Origin: Monoplex corrugatus
Lineage: Eukaryota; Mollusca; Gastropoda; Littorinimorpha; Ranellidae
Direction: 5' to 3'
Assembly (NCBI GenBank): GCA_030674185.1
Contig: CM060312.1
Location: 55,017,905 to 55,067,904, forward strand
DNA length: 50,000 nt
Each line of letters starts with the position of its first letter. Position 1 is the stretch's first letter. The notes beneath the pieces were generated by a model. The model ran no database searches. It was not told the origin of the DNA and saw nothing but the letters and a program-made list of their open reading frames with translations. This document shows positions 1 through 10,371 of the stretch, piece by piece. The position numbers and the translations under genes were made by a program.

Positions 1-92
1 TGGTCATTTTCCTTATGTTGTGTTATTGTGAGCGCGCACGGTCATACAATCAGCCTCTTTTGTTAAAAATATAGTTGTTTTTGACTGGCTTA

Positions 93-302
93 GAGGTTGA
101 CAGGATGACAATTTAGAAGATTCCTATAAAACATTGGAGAAAAAGGTTGATGTCCAAGGTCCTCCCCTTGAAGACCAGTTAGCCTTCTTGCCTTTCTGAG
201 GTTGACAAGATGATAATGCAGAAGATTCCTAAAAAACATTGGAGAAAAAGGTTCATTTCCAAGGTCTCTCCCCTTGAAGGCCAATTAGCCGTCTTGCCTT
301 TC
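93..302 (-). repeat. Dispersed repeat 'D', two tandem 105-bp copies
   Basis: The segment beginning gaggttgacaggatgac at 93 recurs at 198 with a few changes, giving a 105-bp period. A third, partial copy of its start appears near 426. The core cccttgaagaccagttagcc and about 130 bp downstream of it reappear inverted at 35420-35545, and more weakly at 41080-41135. It is therefore a dispersed, probably transposon-derived repeat. No coding content is recognised. Confidence 0.75.
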
Positions 303-1036
303 TGAAATCTTGGTTTAAAAATGGGTGGCGCTGCATTGCGGCGAGTGCTTTCAAAGAAGAGAGTAGCCCGCGTTTCACATGGTAAATCCATTGTGACAAA
401 AAGAAATGAGTATGATTGAATATGTATGACAAGATGTTAATTTAGAAGATTTGTTTAATATTTTTATGTCTGTGTACACGTAGCCAATGTGAAGAGATGT
501 CCTTGTGCACGCGTATGTCTGCATTATATGTGTATTTCTGCATTTTCCTGTGCCGCCACACTTGCGTTTTGCATACGTACGGCCAAACACTAAAGCTATT
601 ATGCAGAATATCATTTTGTCAACTATGTAAAGAAGACTAGACAAAAGCACAATGTAACTTGCTCCCATTTAGCGCAAACTGCAAGCGTTTTACAAGAATG
701 GAAACTCCCATAACTTACAGATTCACTTCGAATTCAATTAAGTAAAATAATGAACGCATCTGCGATGATTACGTATCAACGTACCACATTTTCATTGTCA
801 GGAGATGCAACCATTTATCTCGAGCATCAGTTAAACATGTCAACAAAAAGATGCCGATTTAACTTCTGCAAGGAGTTTTTACCATTCAGTCCTGCAGGTT
901 GCTTTCTTCTATGCCTCGCCCCCCCCCCCCCTCCCTCTTTCTCTTATTTACTTGCCTGTTAGAGTTTTCATTACTACTTTAAGTAAGCTAAATGTCTTTT
1001 GATTTGAAGAGCGTTTTTTTCTAAAATAAATAACGG
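303..1036. other. Stretch with no recognisable gene
   Basis: The first 60 bp continue the homology to repeat D at 35420-35545. The remainder is AT-rich sequence with a short poly-C tract near 919. No splice-framed coding segment, RNA gene or known repeat is recognised. Confidence 0.5.
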
Positions 1037-1278
<242 letters not shown>

Positions 1279-1544
1279 GTTTACATTTTCATTTTTTTTA
1301 CAACTACTGAATATGTTACAATGCCTTCTAACTCCAAAATATCACCCACCCCCTTTCTTCCTACTGCTCGCCCCACCTCAGTGATACCAGTTTGTTGTCT
1401 CAAACCACTCAGGTGAACAAACGTTCAAAGAAATAACAATCAATGTCCAGGAGACCCGACTCCCAAATCTATCCATGAAACAACTCTACACAAGCAAGCA
1501 AGCAAGCCACTCAATCAGTGGATGGAACAAATAACTGGGCTTAC

Positions 1545-1645
1545 CTATTGCTGGTAACACACCAGCCACATTTGGGGTCAGGATGGGCTGTGCATTGTTC
1601 GCAGGTCATCTTTTCTTCGCAGTGACGGGTCTGCACTAAGGTCAC
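1545..1645 (-). CDS. Plexin-family receptor, exon starting the PSI (plexin-semaphorin-integrin) domain
   Basis: A 101-bp exon enters in phase 0 and leaves in phase 2. The acceptor is tttgttgacag and the donor is gtaagc. It encodes VTLVQTRHC, then MTCEQCTAHPDPKCGWCV and TSN. The spacing C-x5-C-x2-C-x8-CGWC is the PSI-domain signature, a small cysteine-knot module directly after the Sema domain in plexins. The CT-x-H-x-DP-x-CGWCV pattern is closer to what I recall of plexin-B than plexin-A PSI domains, but that subfamily call is weak. The next exon would carry the remaining PSI cysteines; nothing resembling it is visible in 1-1544, so it lies beyond the window edge or is unrecognised. A SINE ends only about 26 bp upstream of the acceptor. 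Confidence 0.85.
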
Positions 1646-1671
1646 CTGTCAACAAACAACGACACCATTCA

Positions 1672-2090
1672 ATCGCCGTGGTGCAGTGGTTAGCGGAACG
1701 AACTACCGACTGGAAGCTCGTGGGTTCGAATCCCATGAATCTTTTATAAAAATCATAATGTTATTTTTCCCGGCATCTACCTAAGCTGAGCATGCTAAAG
1801 ACTCAATGCAAAGACCGGGACTACACAGTCGAGTCACATCCACTTCACGGATGCGTCATTGAGATTGTTGCTCAAATTTCCTGACCAACACAGCAGGTGT
1901 ATGTATCTCTCGGACTATGATATATAATGAGAGAAAGTGTAGAGTACAGTCTTGTCATCCAGTCTCAATCCTAGAAGGAACTCCACGGCATCATGATTAT
2001 CATCCCCATCGTCATCATTATCACAGCATTGTGAAAAAACGTGTCCCATACTCTGTGGCCACTAATGTGACAGCAGAAAAAATATGTATT
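1672..2090 (+). mobile_element. tRNA-derived SINE, family 1, about 400 bp
   Basis: The head has a pol III A box (tggtgcagtggttagc) and a B box (gggttcgaatccc). It is followed by a family-specific body containing ctgaccaacacagcaggtgt and a tail region near tctgtggccactaatgtga. The body is shared with copies at 10372, 44688 and many minus-strand copies. It lies in a plexin intron, antisense to the gene, with its head about 26 bp from the exon acceptor at 1645. Confidence 0.85.
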
Positions 2091-2486
2091 TTAACTGGCA
2101 TATATATATTGGTATCGAGTTTACGTATTCTGACGCTATGTTGTGGTTCTTCTTCCATTTGTTTTTCCTTTATTTTTCTTCTTCTTCTTTCTCTTCTCTT
2201 CCTTCTTCTTTTACCTTTTCCCACCTTTTTCTTCTCCCTTTTTTACTGGTTTATATACAACATAATTTTCTATTTTCCTTCAGGGCAGAACAGGAGAAAA
2301 AAAAAACTGTCGAAAAGCTGGTCATATCATAAAATAAACAACAATCATTTTATATTCAAACTAATCTTGTGTGCCTTAACTTTCCTGTACTTTTTTTATC
2401 ATCAGAATCGTCATTTTCTCTTTTATCCTCTTCTGTTCTAAATCTAAACAACCCTTAACCCTTAGCGACCAGTGAGACGAGTTTAC

Positions 2487-2609
2487 CTGCGATGGAGACA
2501 GCACATACAGCTGGTTTCTGGCTGGTGATGGCTGGATTTGAACCACAGGGCCTGTAGCGTCCACCCTCAATCGGTCCACCTCGTGTCCTGACTTACCCTC
2601 TATCTTCAC
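2487..2609 (-). CDS. Plexin-family receptor, internal exon: end of Sema domain
   Basis: A 123-bp exon, phase 0 at both ends, 41 residues. The acceptor is ctgttttccag and the donor is gtaaac. Joined to the exon at 4057-4248 it reads EVVK then VKIEGKSGHEVDRLRVDATG, and it ends QLYVLSPSQ. A short linker, then V-D-x-x-G-P-V, then a hydrophobic LYVL(S/T)xxQ strand is the usual sequence between the last Sema blade and the PSI domain of plexins. The intron to the previous exon is 1447 bp and the intron to the next is 841 bp. The matching reading phases and splice signals on all sides argue that this is a functional exon. A GTG codon stands at the exon start and is not a translation start. Confidence 0.83.
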
Positions 2610-2683
2610 CTGGAAAACAGCGTGCCAGTAATTAAGTTTGAATAGTGACGGCGGTGATACCTACAAGAACAACATCATTACCC

Positions 2684-2850
2684 ACCACCACCACCACCAC
2701 CACACCACCACCAACAACATGTTAAAAATAATAATAATAATGACAATAATGATGATGATAACAATAACAATAAATGGCAATACAATGATAACAACAGTAG
2801 CAGCAGCAACCCACAACAACAATAAAAACACAAGAACAACAACGACAAAG
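2684..2850. repeat. Trinucleotide-rich tract (CAC, AAT, AAC)
   Basis: The stretch holds CAC repeats at 2684-2715 followed by impure AAT, ATG and AAC repeats. It lies in the plexin intron. Frames rich in His, Thr or Ile here are repeat artefacts. Confidence 0.8.
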
Positions 2851-3369
2851 ATGAAGACGATTTTTTGTTTCCTTCGCGGGCATTAACTCCCACGTGCACT
2901 CGAATATACAAGTGGGTTTTACACGCACAGCTAATTTCTTTCTCTTTTCCCCCCTTTTCCTTTTTAACCCCACTACAAACGCAGTAATAGTTTTCAGAGG
3001 TGTGCACGCTGGGTGTTTCCGTGTTTCCACAAGCCACCAAATACTGACAAGGCTCACAGTATCTTGAACGTGCGTGTTTGATATCCTGCCTGCGTATACA
3101 CATGAAATGGATTCAAGCACTAGCAGGTTTACGCACATGCTGCCCTTGGAAATATGTTTGAAAACAAACAAAGAAAAACAAGAAAAACCCTTTGCCCACC
3201 AGGCGGTATCCTACCAAGTCCAAACCCAGGTCTTCTCATTGGAGGACCAGTGTCCTAATCATTCGACAATGACGACGATGATAATGATAGTAGCTTTGGA
3301 AGGTGCACTATGATCGATTTTTGTATGTTTGATTGCTTGATTGCGTGTTTGTTTGGTTTGTTTGTTTTT

Positions 3370-3372
<3 letters not shown>

Positions 3373-3408
<36 letters not shown>

Positions 3409-3437
3409 TGTCTGTCTGTCTGTCTGTTCTGTCTGTC
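3373..3437. repeat. (TGTC)n tetranucleotide microsatellite
   Basis: About 16 TGTC units with two interruptions, in the plexin intron 2610-4056. Confidence 0.9.
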
Positions 3438-3551
3438 CAAAGCCGCAAAGCGTGCGAGGAAAACGTTGCGGATGCAGTTCACAACGATTAAACTCGCTTC
3501 TCGCCTATACGTTTCGCATTAACAAATATACGACTATATAACTTTTGTACA

Positions 3552-3740
<189 letters not shown>

Positions 3741-3999
3741 ACAGAAAATGGTGTAAACAAAAGCATCCAGATAAAGGCTGTTGAACAACTTGTATTCACC
3801 ATCTATTTTTCTTTAATTTTTTTCCTTTCTCTGTTATTTTTCTTTCTTTTCTGCTTGTTTGTTTCTTTTTTTTTTTTAATCTTCTTCTTTTTTAATCTTC
3901 TCAACCCCTTTGTTTATTCTAAACATGAGAATAGTAGAGCCACCACCAATAACTTAGTGATAAGAGAAAAAAAGAAAGAAAATCTTTTTTTTAAATGAT

Positions 4000-4047
4000 G
4001 CCCCCCCCCCAACACACACACAACACACACACACACACACACACACA
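4000..4047. repeat. Poly-C plus (AC)n beside the plexin 5' splice site
   Basis: Ten C residues are followed by an AC repeat that ends nine bases short of the exon border at 4057. In the transcript this reads as a TG repeat starting at about intron base 11, then a G run. Confidence 0.9.
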
Positions 4048-4056
4048 AAGTCTTAC

Positions 4057-4248
4057 CTTGACCACCTCCCCATCAGCAGTCCCCACATACGCCACATGAT
4101 GCCGGTCCCTGGGGTTCAAAACCACGGCCGTTGCCCTTTGTGCAGGCAGGGTCCAGACGGCAGAGGCCACCACCGGACGGTGCCCCTCCAGGGACGTATA
4201 CGTTTTCCTCACCTCGCTGTTACCCCCACACATGTCCACTCTGGCATT
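4057..4248 (-). CDS. Plexin-family receptor, internal exon: late Sema domain
   Basis: A 192-bp exon, phase 0 at both ends, encodes 64 residues on the minus strand. It opens with the acceptor tgtttctaccag and closes with the donor gtaaga. The peptide contains MCGGNSEV, then AVVLNPRDRHHVAYVGTADG, then EVVK. A cysteine-glycine stretch followed by a hydrophobic strand and V-x-x-GTxxGxxxK is the pattern of the last Sema-propeller blades in plexins. Plexins are single-pass membrane receptors for semaphorins, acting in axon guidance and cell motility through a cytoplasmic GAP domain. The next exon (2487-2609) joins in frame. The donor sits ten bases from a long TG repeat in the transcript. I see no upstream exon in the window. 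Semaphorin or MET-like receptors are alternatives, but the downstream PSI exon favours a plexin. Confidence 0.82.
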
Positions 4249-4470
4249 CTGGTAGAAACAGATCACAGTTATGTTAGATCATAGATGTCTGTTAGGATAA
4301 GACCCGTGTGTCCTTCAACATATGCGCGTTAACCCTTTGACTCTCTTCAGCCTTTCTACCAGCTCTTTGCATGATAGGCTGAGACAGTGAGGTTAAAACA
4401 ACACCCCTCATAGAACCTTTCCCCTCTTCTCTTCCTCCCCCCCCCCCCCCCCCCGTTAATTTGTTTATTC

Positions 4471-5015
4471 TTTTTCTTTTATTGTTGCTTAAAGCCCAGC
4501 CGACTGCGCAGAGCCATATCAGGGCTATAACCGCTTCAAAACACACAAAACTTCAACAGGAAAAAAAAAGGAAAAGAAAATTAAGTACACATATCAATGC
4601 ATTCGCGCACATAATCTAACGACATGCCCCGGCGTAGGACCATTCTGTCCGATTTATCGCACAGGGGAGATTTAAAAAACCACACCTGAATACAAATATA
4701 AGCATATAAGGACACCAAAACATAAAACAGGCATAAATTACCTAAAATTGCTTCCGCATATCTCATCTCCTTAGAGCTAAAAATGCACTTAATACATGTA
4801 CCCAATTATCAATTCGAAGAAAAAGTACGTAAGACTTTATCGAAAAAATACAGGTGAATGGACCATTAAGGCAGAAAAAATAAGTAGAAATGCAGAAAGC
4901 AAGGCAACAAGGCAGAACAGAGTGACAGAAAAGAGGAAATTTCTAGCACAGAATTTCCAAAAGGTGGGGATATTATATATAATACTGAAAGAGCCCCCGG
5001 CAACCCAACAGGGGA
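4471..5015 (-). mobile_element. Element E, copy 1 (unclassified SINE-like retroelement)
   Basis: The copy is bounded by a perfect 13-bp direct repeat, aatttgtttattc, at 4458-4470 and 5016-5028. Read on the minus strand it ends in a conserved core, ccctgatatggctctgcgca, followed by agtcggctgggctttaagc and a short T/A-rich tail. About 545 bp is shared with copies at 6461, 31780, 36538 and 47774. No intact reading frame and no tRNA-like boxes are seen. The constant 5' end and target-site duplication suggest a full-length non-autonomous retroelement. Confidence 0.85.
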
Positions 5016-5028
5016 AATTTGTTTATTC

Positions 5029-5560
5029 AACATCTTCAGTAAATTGACAAAACTCTTGATATACCTCACTCGACATTACAAATGATATGTACAAAATCAT
5101 AGCTCAGTACGATCCTATTACACAAATCAATATATCACGTTGATATGTGTCTGCATAATATGCTTGTTGTATTTAATGCTTCCAAGAGAAACAGGACAGG
5201 TTATGTCCCAACAACATGGAACTTTTTTCTTTACTAGTTTTAGGGATAAAAATGTTACAAAGTGACAGTGGGTATATAAGAAAAACAGGTCCTATCATCT
5301 AGAAACAAATACAAATACTTTCACATGGACATACCTCCAAGGAGGTCCTAACCTAGCAAACTAAGTACTTTAATTGTACGTGTTTATGTGATTCGAGAGC
5401 AAATAATGTTCAAAAGACACTTCAATATTTATGTTTGTGTTATCATGGCCTCACAGTAGGGTGCTAGTTAGCAGCAAGTTTTGTTTCATCACATCTAATC
5501 TGACATCTTATTTTATTCTATATCGCTTATATAACTAAGATCACTCTTGATATACTTGGT
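5029..5560. other. AT-rich stretch, nothing recognised
   Basis: Unique-looking AT-rich sequence with many stops on both strands. I checked a possible donor near 5333 on the minus strand but found no open exon attached to it. Confidence 0.5.
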
Positions 5561-5564
5561 TTCA

Positions 5565-5585
5565 TATATATATATATATATTTAA

Positions 5586-5643
<58 letters not shown>

Positions 5644-5715
5644 CATACATACATACATAGTAGATAGATAGATATAGGTAGGTAGGCAGGTAGGTAGATA
5701 GATAGATAGATAATT
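5565..5715. repeat. (TA)n(GT)n(ACAT)n(GATA/GGTA)n compound microsatellite
   Basis: Adjacent TA, GT, ACAT and GATA/GGTA tracts, several changing into one another by a single base per unit. Confidence 0.9.
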
Positions 5716-5775
5716 GGATATGTATATATAATTACATATACATATATGTGTGTGTATGTGTTCAGCTTCATATTG

Positions 5776-5838
5776 TTTATAGCCCAGTCGACTACTAGAG
5801 CCATATCAGGGATAGCATCACATCAAACACGACAACCA
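5776..5838 (-). mobile_element. Element E, 3'-end fragment
   Basis: About 60 bp (agcccagtcgactactagag, then ccatatcaggg) match the conserved 3' core of element E in the minus orientation. The rest of the element is absent. Confidence 0.65.
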
Positions 5839-5857
5839 GGGGGTGGTTGTGAGTGTG

Positions 5858-6032
5858 TGTGTGGCGTGCGTGCGTCGTGCGTGCGTGCGTGCGTGCGTGA
5901 GGGGGTGGTAAAGTGTGTGTATTATAGATAGATAGGTAGATAGATAAATATATAAACAGATAGATAAATAGAAGACAAACACAGATAGATCCTAGATAGA
6001 TAGATATAGATAGATAGATAGATAGATAGATG
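5858..6032. repeat. (GTGC)n and (GATA)n microsatellites
   Basis: GTGC-rich sequence near 5862-5900 is followed by interrupted GATA repeats at 5927-6032. Confidence 0.85.
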
Positions 6033-6040
6033 ATAGAAAA

Positions 6041-6460
6041 TATAGAAGGCCTTCACTTGGTATACTTGTAAGAGCAAAAAGCAGTGCATCACTCTATACT
6101 AGAGACAAGTGGACCAAAGCTGACGTTCACTGATATACTTGTTAAAACACATCCCATGTATGTCTACTATACTTGTAAGAGCACAGAAAAACCAACGTAT
6201 CCTTTATACATTTCTTGTAGCAAAGTCCTTGCTGTGTGTCCTCAATGGACAAGACAGAGAAAAACTCATGTACTCTTGATGCACTCGATACAGCAGACTT
6301 AACCATGTATCATGTATGCCCTCAAGAGAACAACAGCCATGTAGTCCTGGTACACAGGGAAAAAAACTCATGTGCTGTTGATGCACGTGATACAGCAGAC
6401 ATAGCCATGTATCATACATGCCGTCAAGTGAACAACAGCATGTAGTCCTGATGCACAGAG
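6041..6460. repeat. 35-bp minisatellite, degenerate left part
   Basis: Diverged units carry phrases such as cttgatgcactcgatacagc and catgtatcatgtatgccc. They continue the array at 7002-9480 and were split from it by the insertion of element E at 6461-7001. Confidence 0.75.
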
Positions 6461-7001
6461 ATTGTTATTGTTATTTCTGTTTAAAGCCCAGCCGACTGCG
6501 TACAGCCTATCAGGACTATAATCGTTTCAAAACATATACAATACTTCAACAGGAAAAAAGGAAAAGAAAATTAAGTACTCAGATCAGTGCAATCGCGAGT
6601 ATAATCTAAGGAGATGCCCCTGGCGTTGACCAGTTTATCCTGGGGATTTAAAAAAACAACAACCTGAATACAAAATTAAACATAACTAAGGGCACTAAAA
6701 CGTATGTAAAAATGGGCCTAAATTTACCTTAAGTTGTTTGCGCATATTTCATTTCCCTACAGCCAAAAATGCACTAAATACATGTACCCAATTGTCAATC
6801 CTAAGAGAAAGTACGTTAGACTTTATCGAATACACACAGGTGAATGGACCAGCAAGGCAGATAGGAAGAAATGTCAGAAAAAAAAGGAACAAGGCGGAAA
6901 CGAACAGAGAGACAGAAAAGAGGAAATTTCTGATACAAAATTTCCAGAAGGTCGGGATACTATTTATACTGGCAGAGCCCCCAGCATTCCCACGGGGGAG
7001 G
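6461..7001 (-). mobile_element. Element E, copy 2, inserted into the 35-bp minisatellite
   Basis: It is bounded by the 9-bp direct repeat tgcacagag at 6452-6460 and 7002-7010. Removing the element restores a normal minisatellite unit. On the minus strand it runs from a CCCCCGTGGGAATGC start to an AACAAT-type tail. The body matches copy 1 throughout. A frame of about 140 residues crossing this copy and the flanking minisatellite is not conserved in other copies. Confidence 0.88.
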
Positions 7002-9480
7002 TGCACAGAGAAAAATATGTACTTTTTGATGCACGTGATACAGCAGACATAACCATGTATCATTTATGCCCTCAAGAGAACAACAACCATGTAGTCTGGT
7101 ACACTGTCTTAGAAAAAAAATATTTTGATGCACTTGGTAAAGCAAAAATCCTTCAGTTTTGATGCACTGATAGAAAGAAGCACGCAATCTTAATGCACTT
7201 GATACAACAAAATCCTTGTAATCTTGACTGATTAAAAACCTGTAATACTATGCATTTCATAAAACAAAACTCATGTAATCGTGATTAAATATAATCTGTG
7301 ATCCAATGAATTTGATGGAACAAATCCACGTAATCTTGATTGCTTAAAAACCCACAATCCGATGCATTTTGACAGTACGAATTCTACATGTATGTACCCT
7401 TGACGCAATAACTGAATAAAACGTAATCTTGGTGCATTTCATAAAAGAAAACCACGTAATCTTGATGCACCCGACAGAAAAAAAAACCCATGTAATTCTT
7501 ATGCACAAATCCCTGCAATTAATCTTAATGGATTTAATAGCACAAAACAAATATAACTGTGATACACTTGATACGATACAACAAAACCCAGGTAACTTGG
7601 TGCTCTTCTTAAAACAGTCCCAATTTTTGACGCACTCAATATGAAAAATAATGTAATCTTGAAACCTGACAGAACAAAACCCACGTAATCTTGATGCATC
7701 TAACAGAATATAACCCATGTAATCTTGATTCAATAAAAGCCTGTAATCTTGGTGCATCTAACAGAACAAACCCATATAGATCTTGAAAAATTCACTATAA
7801 AAGCCTGTAATCTGTGCATCTAACGAAACCATGATATCGTGATCACTATAAATAAATCTACTTGATCACTTGATAAATTAATCTTGATTGAATAAAACCT
7901 GTAATCTGATGCATTTGATAGAAACAAATTCTAATCACGATGCATGAATAAACCCATGTAATCTTGACAATTGACAGAATAAAACATCTAATTTCGATGC
8001 ATTTGAGAAAACAAAACCCATGTAATCATGATGCACTTGAAAGAATAAAATTCTTGTAATTTGATGCACTGATAGACAAAATCATGTAATTGATGCACTT
8101 GATAAACAAAGCCATGTATCATGATGCATTTGATAAACAAAACCCATGTAATTTTATGCACTGATAGAGAAAAGTCATGTAATTTGGTGCACTTGATACA
8201 ACAAAGCCCATGTCATCATGATGCATTTGATAAAGCAAAACCCATGTAATTTGATGCACTGGATAGAGCAAAAGTCATGTAATTTTGTGCACTTGATACA
8301 ACAAACCCATGTCATCATGATGCATTTGATAAAGCAAAACCCATGTAATTTTGATGCACTGGATAGAGCAAAAGTCATGTAATTTTGATGCACTTGATAC
8401 AACAAAGCCCATGTCATCATGATGATTTGATAAAGCAAAACCCATGTAATTTGATGCACTGGATAACAAAAGTCATGTAATTTTGATGCACTTGATAAAC
8501 AAACCCATGTAATCATGATGCATTGATAAAGCAAAAACCCATGTAATTTTGATGCACTGGATAGAGCAAAAGTCATGTAATTTTGATGCACTTGATACAA
8601 CAAAGCCCATGTCATCATGATGCATTTGATAAAGCAAAACCATGTAATTTTGATGCACTGATAGAGCAAAATCATGTAATTTTGATGCACTTGATAAACA
8701 AACCATGTATCTGATGCATTTGATAAGCAAAACCCATGTAATTTTGATGCACCTGATAAAACAAAACCATGTAATCATGACGCACTTAAACAAAACCCAT
8801 GTAATTTTGATGCATTGAAAACAAACCCCACACAATTTTGATGCACTGACTAAAACAAACCTATGTACTCTTGATGCACTGGATAAAGAAAAACTGTTTC
8901 AATATTGATGCACTTAATAAAGCAAAACCCATGTAATTTTGATGTTTTAGTAAAAAACAAACAAACATGTAATTTCGATGCACTTTGAAAAAACACATAA
9001 TCTTGATTCGCTTGGTGAAAAACAATAAATAGACATGAGTCACTGGTGCAGTGAGTACAGCAGAATTTTGTAATCTTGATGCACTCGACAAAACCAAACC
9101 CACCTGATCTTCATGCACGTAATGAAATAATACCCATCTGTCTTCGACGCACTTGATAAAGTAAAACCCATCTGTCCTTCAAGCTCTGACAAAAGTAAAA
9201 CCCCCATAGTTTTGATGCTCTTGATAACGTAAAATCCATGAGCCTTTGATACATTGGATGAATTCAAACCCGTTTGTCCTTCGTGCACTTGATAAAGTAA
9301 AACCCATATGTCCTTGATAAAGTGAACCCCATCTATTCTCGATACGTTTGATATAGTAAAAAGTCATGTATCGTATCAATGACGCACATGGTAGTGCAAA
9401 GACTTTAAGTTAATACGTTTGATTGAGCAAATCCATATTATCTTGGTGCATCTTTTTAAGTAAAACCCCATGCATCTTTT
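7002..9480. repeat. 35-bp minisatellite, main array
   Basis: The unit contains ttgatgcacttgataaagca followed by aaacccatgtaat, about 34-35 bp, repeated some 65-70 times. Units are diverged at both ends and most uniform at about 8160-8800. Minus-strand frames rich in ITW/CIK/SAS are by-products of a unit length near 35. There are no spacers between repeats, so it is not CRISPR-like. Confidence 0.9.
8160..8660. repeat. Higher-order repeat of three 35-bp units (about 100 bp)
   Basis: The variant tcatcatgatg recurs near 8213, 8312, 8413, 8513 and 8612, every third unit. Between these come a 'cactggatagagcaaaagtc' unit and a 'cacttgatacaacaaa' unit in fixed order. Confidence 0.8.
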
Positions 9481-9835
9481 ACTCTGGGTTTGGGAAATTC
9501 GCAGCGCCGATCTCAACATCAAGCTCTGTAGATATCAGAAGCACTCCTTTGCCTTCCCCCAGAGTGTGGGGTTAAACTTTTTTGATACGAGTAGTCGTTT
9601 TTTTTTTTAATCAGACACATGGAATGCAAAGGTTGTCTTTCTTCTTCTTCTTTAGTACATGTGCTCCTTTTTAGAAAGTCAGATACGAATCTGACCTGAG
9701 GGATTTGTTGGGACGGTTGTAACTTTTTCACCCGTCTGCGGAGGCCAAAATGATGGATATTCCTGGCACATATCAAAGAACACAATTTGGCAAGCAGCAT
9801 TCTTAGAAGCAGGTTATGTTCTTTCTCGCGCCTGC
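9481..9835. repeat. Dispersed repeat 'F', copy 1
   Basis: The phrase cccgtctgcggaggc, then gatggatattcctg, then a ggcaa(a)(c)agcattcttagaagc-like end recurs at 11930-12135. Homology outside these blocks is weak. A 93-residue minus-strand frame lies here but is not conserved in the second copy. Confidence 0.55.
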
Positions 9836-9866
9836 ATGATCATACATATAAATATATAAATATGTA

Positions 9867-9867
<1 letters not shown>

Positions 9868-9943
<76 letters not shown>
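9868..9943. repeat. (GT)n(GA)n compound microsatellite
   Basis: About 50 bp of GT followed by about 26 bp of GA. Confidence 0.9.
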
Positions 9944-9947
<4 letters not shown>

Positions 9948-10021
9948 AGAAGGGGGGGGACATGCTGAAATCGGTTCTTTGTACAGCCAAGAAAATGTTC
10001 GGATGTTTTCAATTAAGGAGA

Positions 10022-10125
10022 CTTTGGCTGAGCGGTCCAGACTGAGAAAAGAGGATAGCAGTGTGTCAGTTCTAGTGAGGGTTAAAGCCCCTGGAGCCTG
10101 AATCTCATTTCATTTCGTACATTTT
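10022..10125 (+). mobile_element. Possible degenerate tRNA-derived SINE head
   Basis: The phrase tggctgagcggtccagact resembles a Leu/Ser-type tRNA A-box arm, and gagggttaaagcccctgga resembles a decayed B box about 50 bp later. No acceptor-stem pairing is visible, so it is not called as a tRNA gene. Confidence 0.35.
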
Positions 10126-10371
10126 TGTCCCAAACATATATCACCATTTGATCGGTAAACGTGACGCTTTATAAAGTAATACATATAATAACAAAAATTA
10201 TAATTGCTGCACAAAAACTCCTTTTGACAGCAAATTTTTTATATCTATCCACGACGAAAGCTATTAGTACAGTGATCTCCTATAGACGTCGCTCGGGATT
10301 TTTCCTCTGTACTTCGGTTTCCTCCTCTTCTACTTTGGTTAACGCTTACAGTAAAAAAAAATCGAATGTAA

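Noticed and set aside
1672..1760. Genuine tRNA gene
   Set aside because: A and B boxes are good, but there is no paired acceptor stem, and the same head plus body is repeated many times in the window. It is a SINE.
1917..2441. 174-codon plus-strand frame
   Set aside because: It overlaps the SINE tail and a T-rich plexin intron on the other strand. No domain is recognised and composition is Phe/Leu-rich by chance.
5300..5480. Possible plexin exon with donor near 5333 on the minus strand
   Set aside because: Stops occur in all frames upstream of the donor and no plexin motif is visible.
7002..9480. CRISPR-like array
   Set aside because: Repeats of about 35 bp are head-to-tail without unique spacers, diverge gradually, and lie in a eukaryotic genome. 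It is a minisatellite.
9519..9800. 93-codon minus-strand frame
   Set aside because: Part of dispersed repeat F. The second copy at 11930 does not keep the frame.
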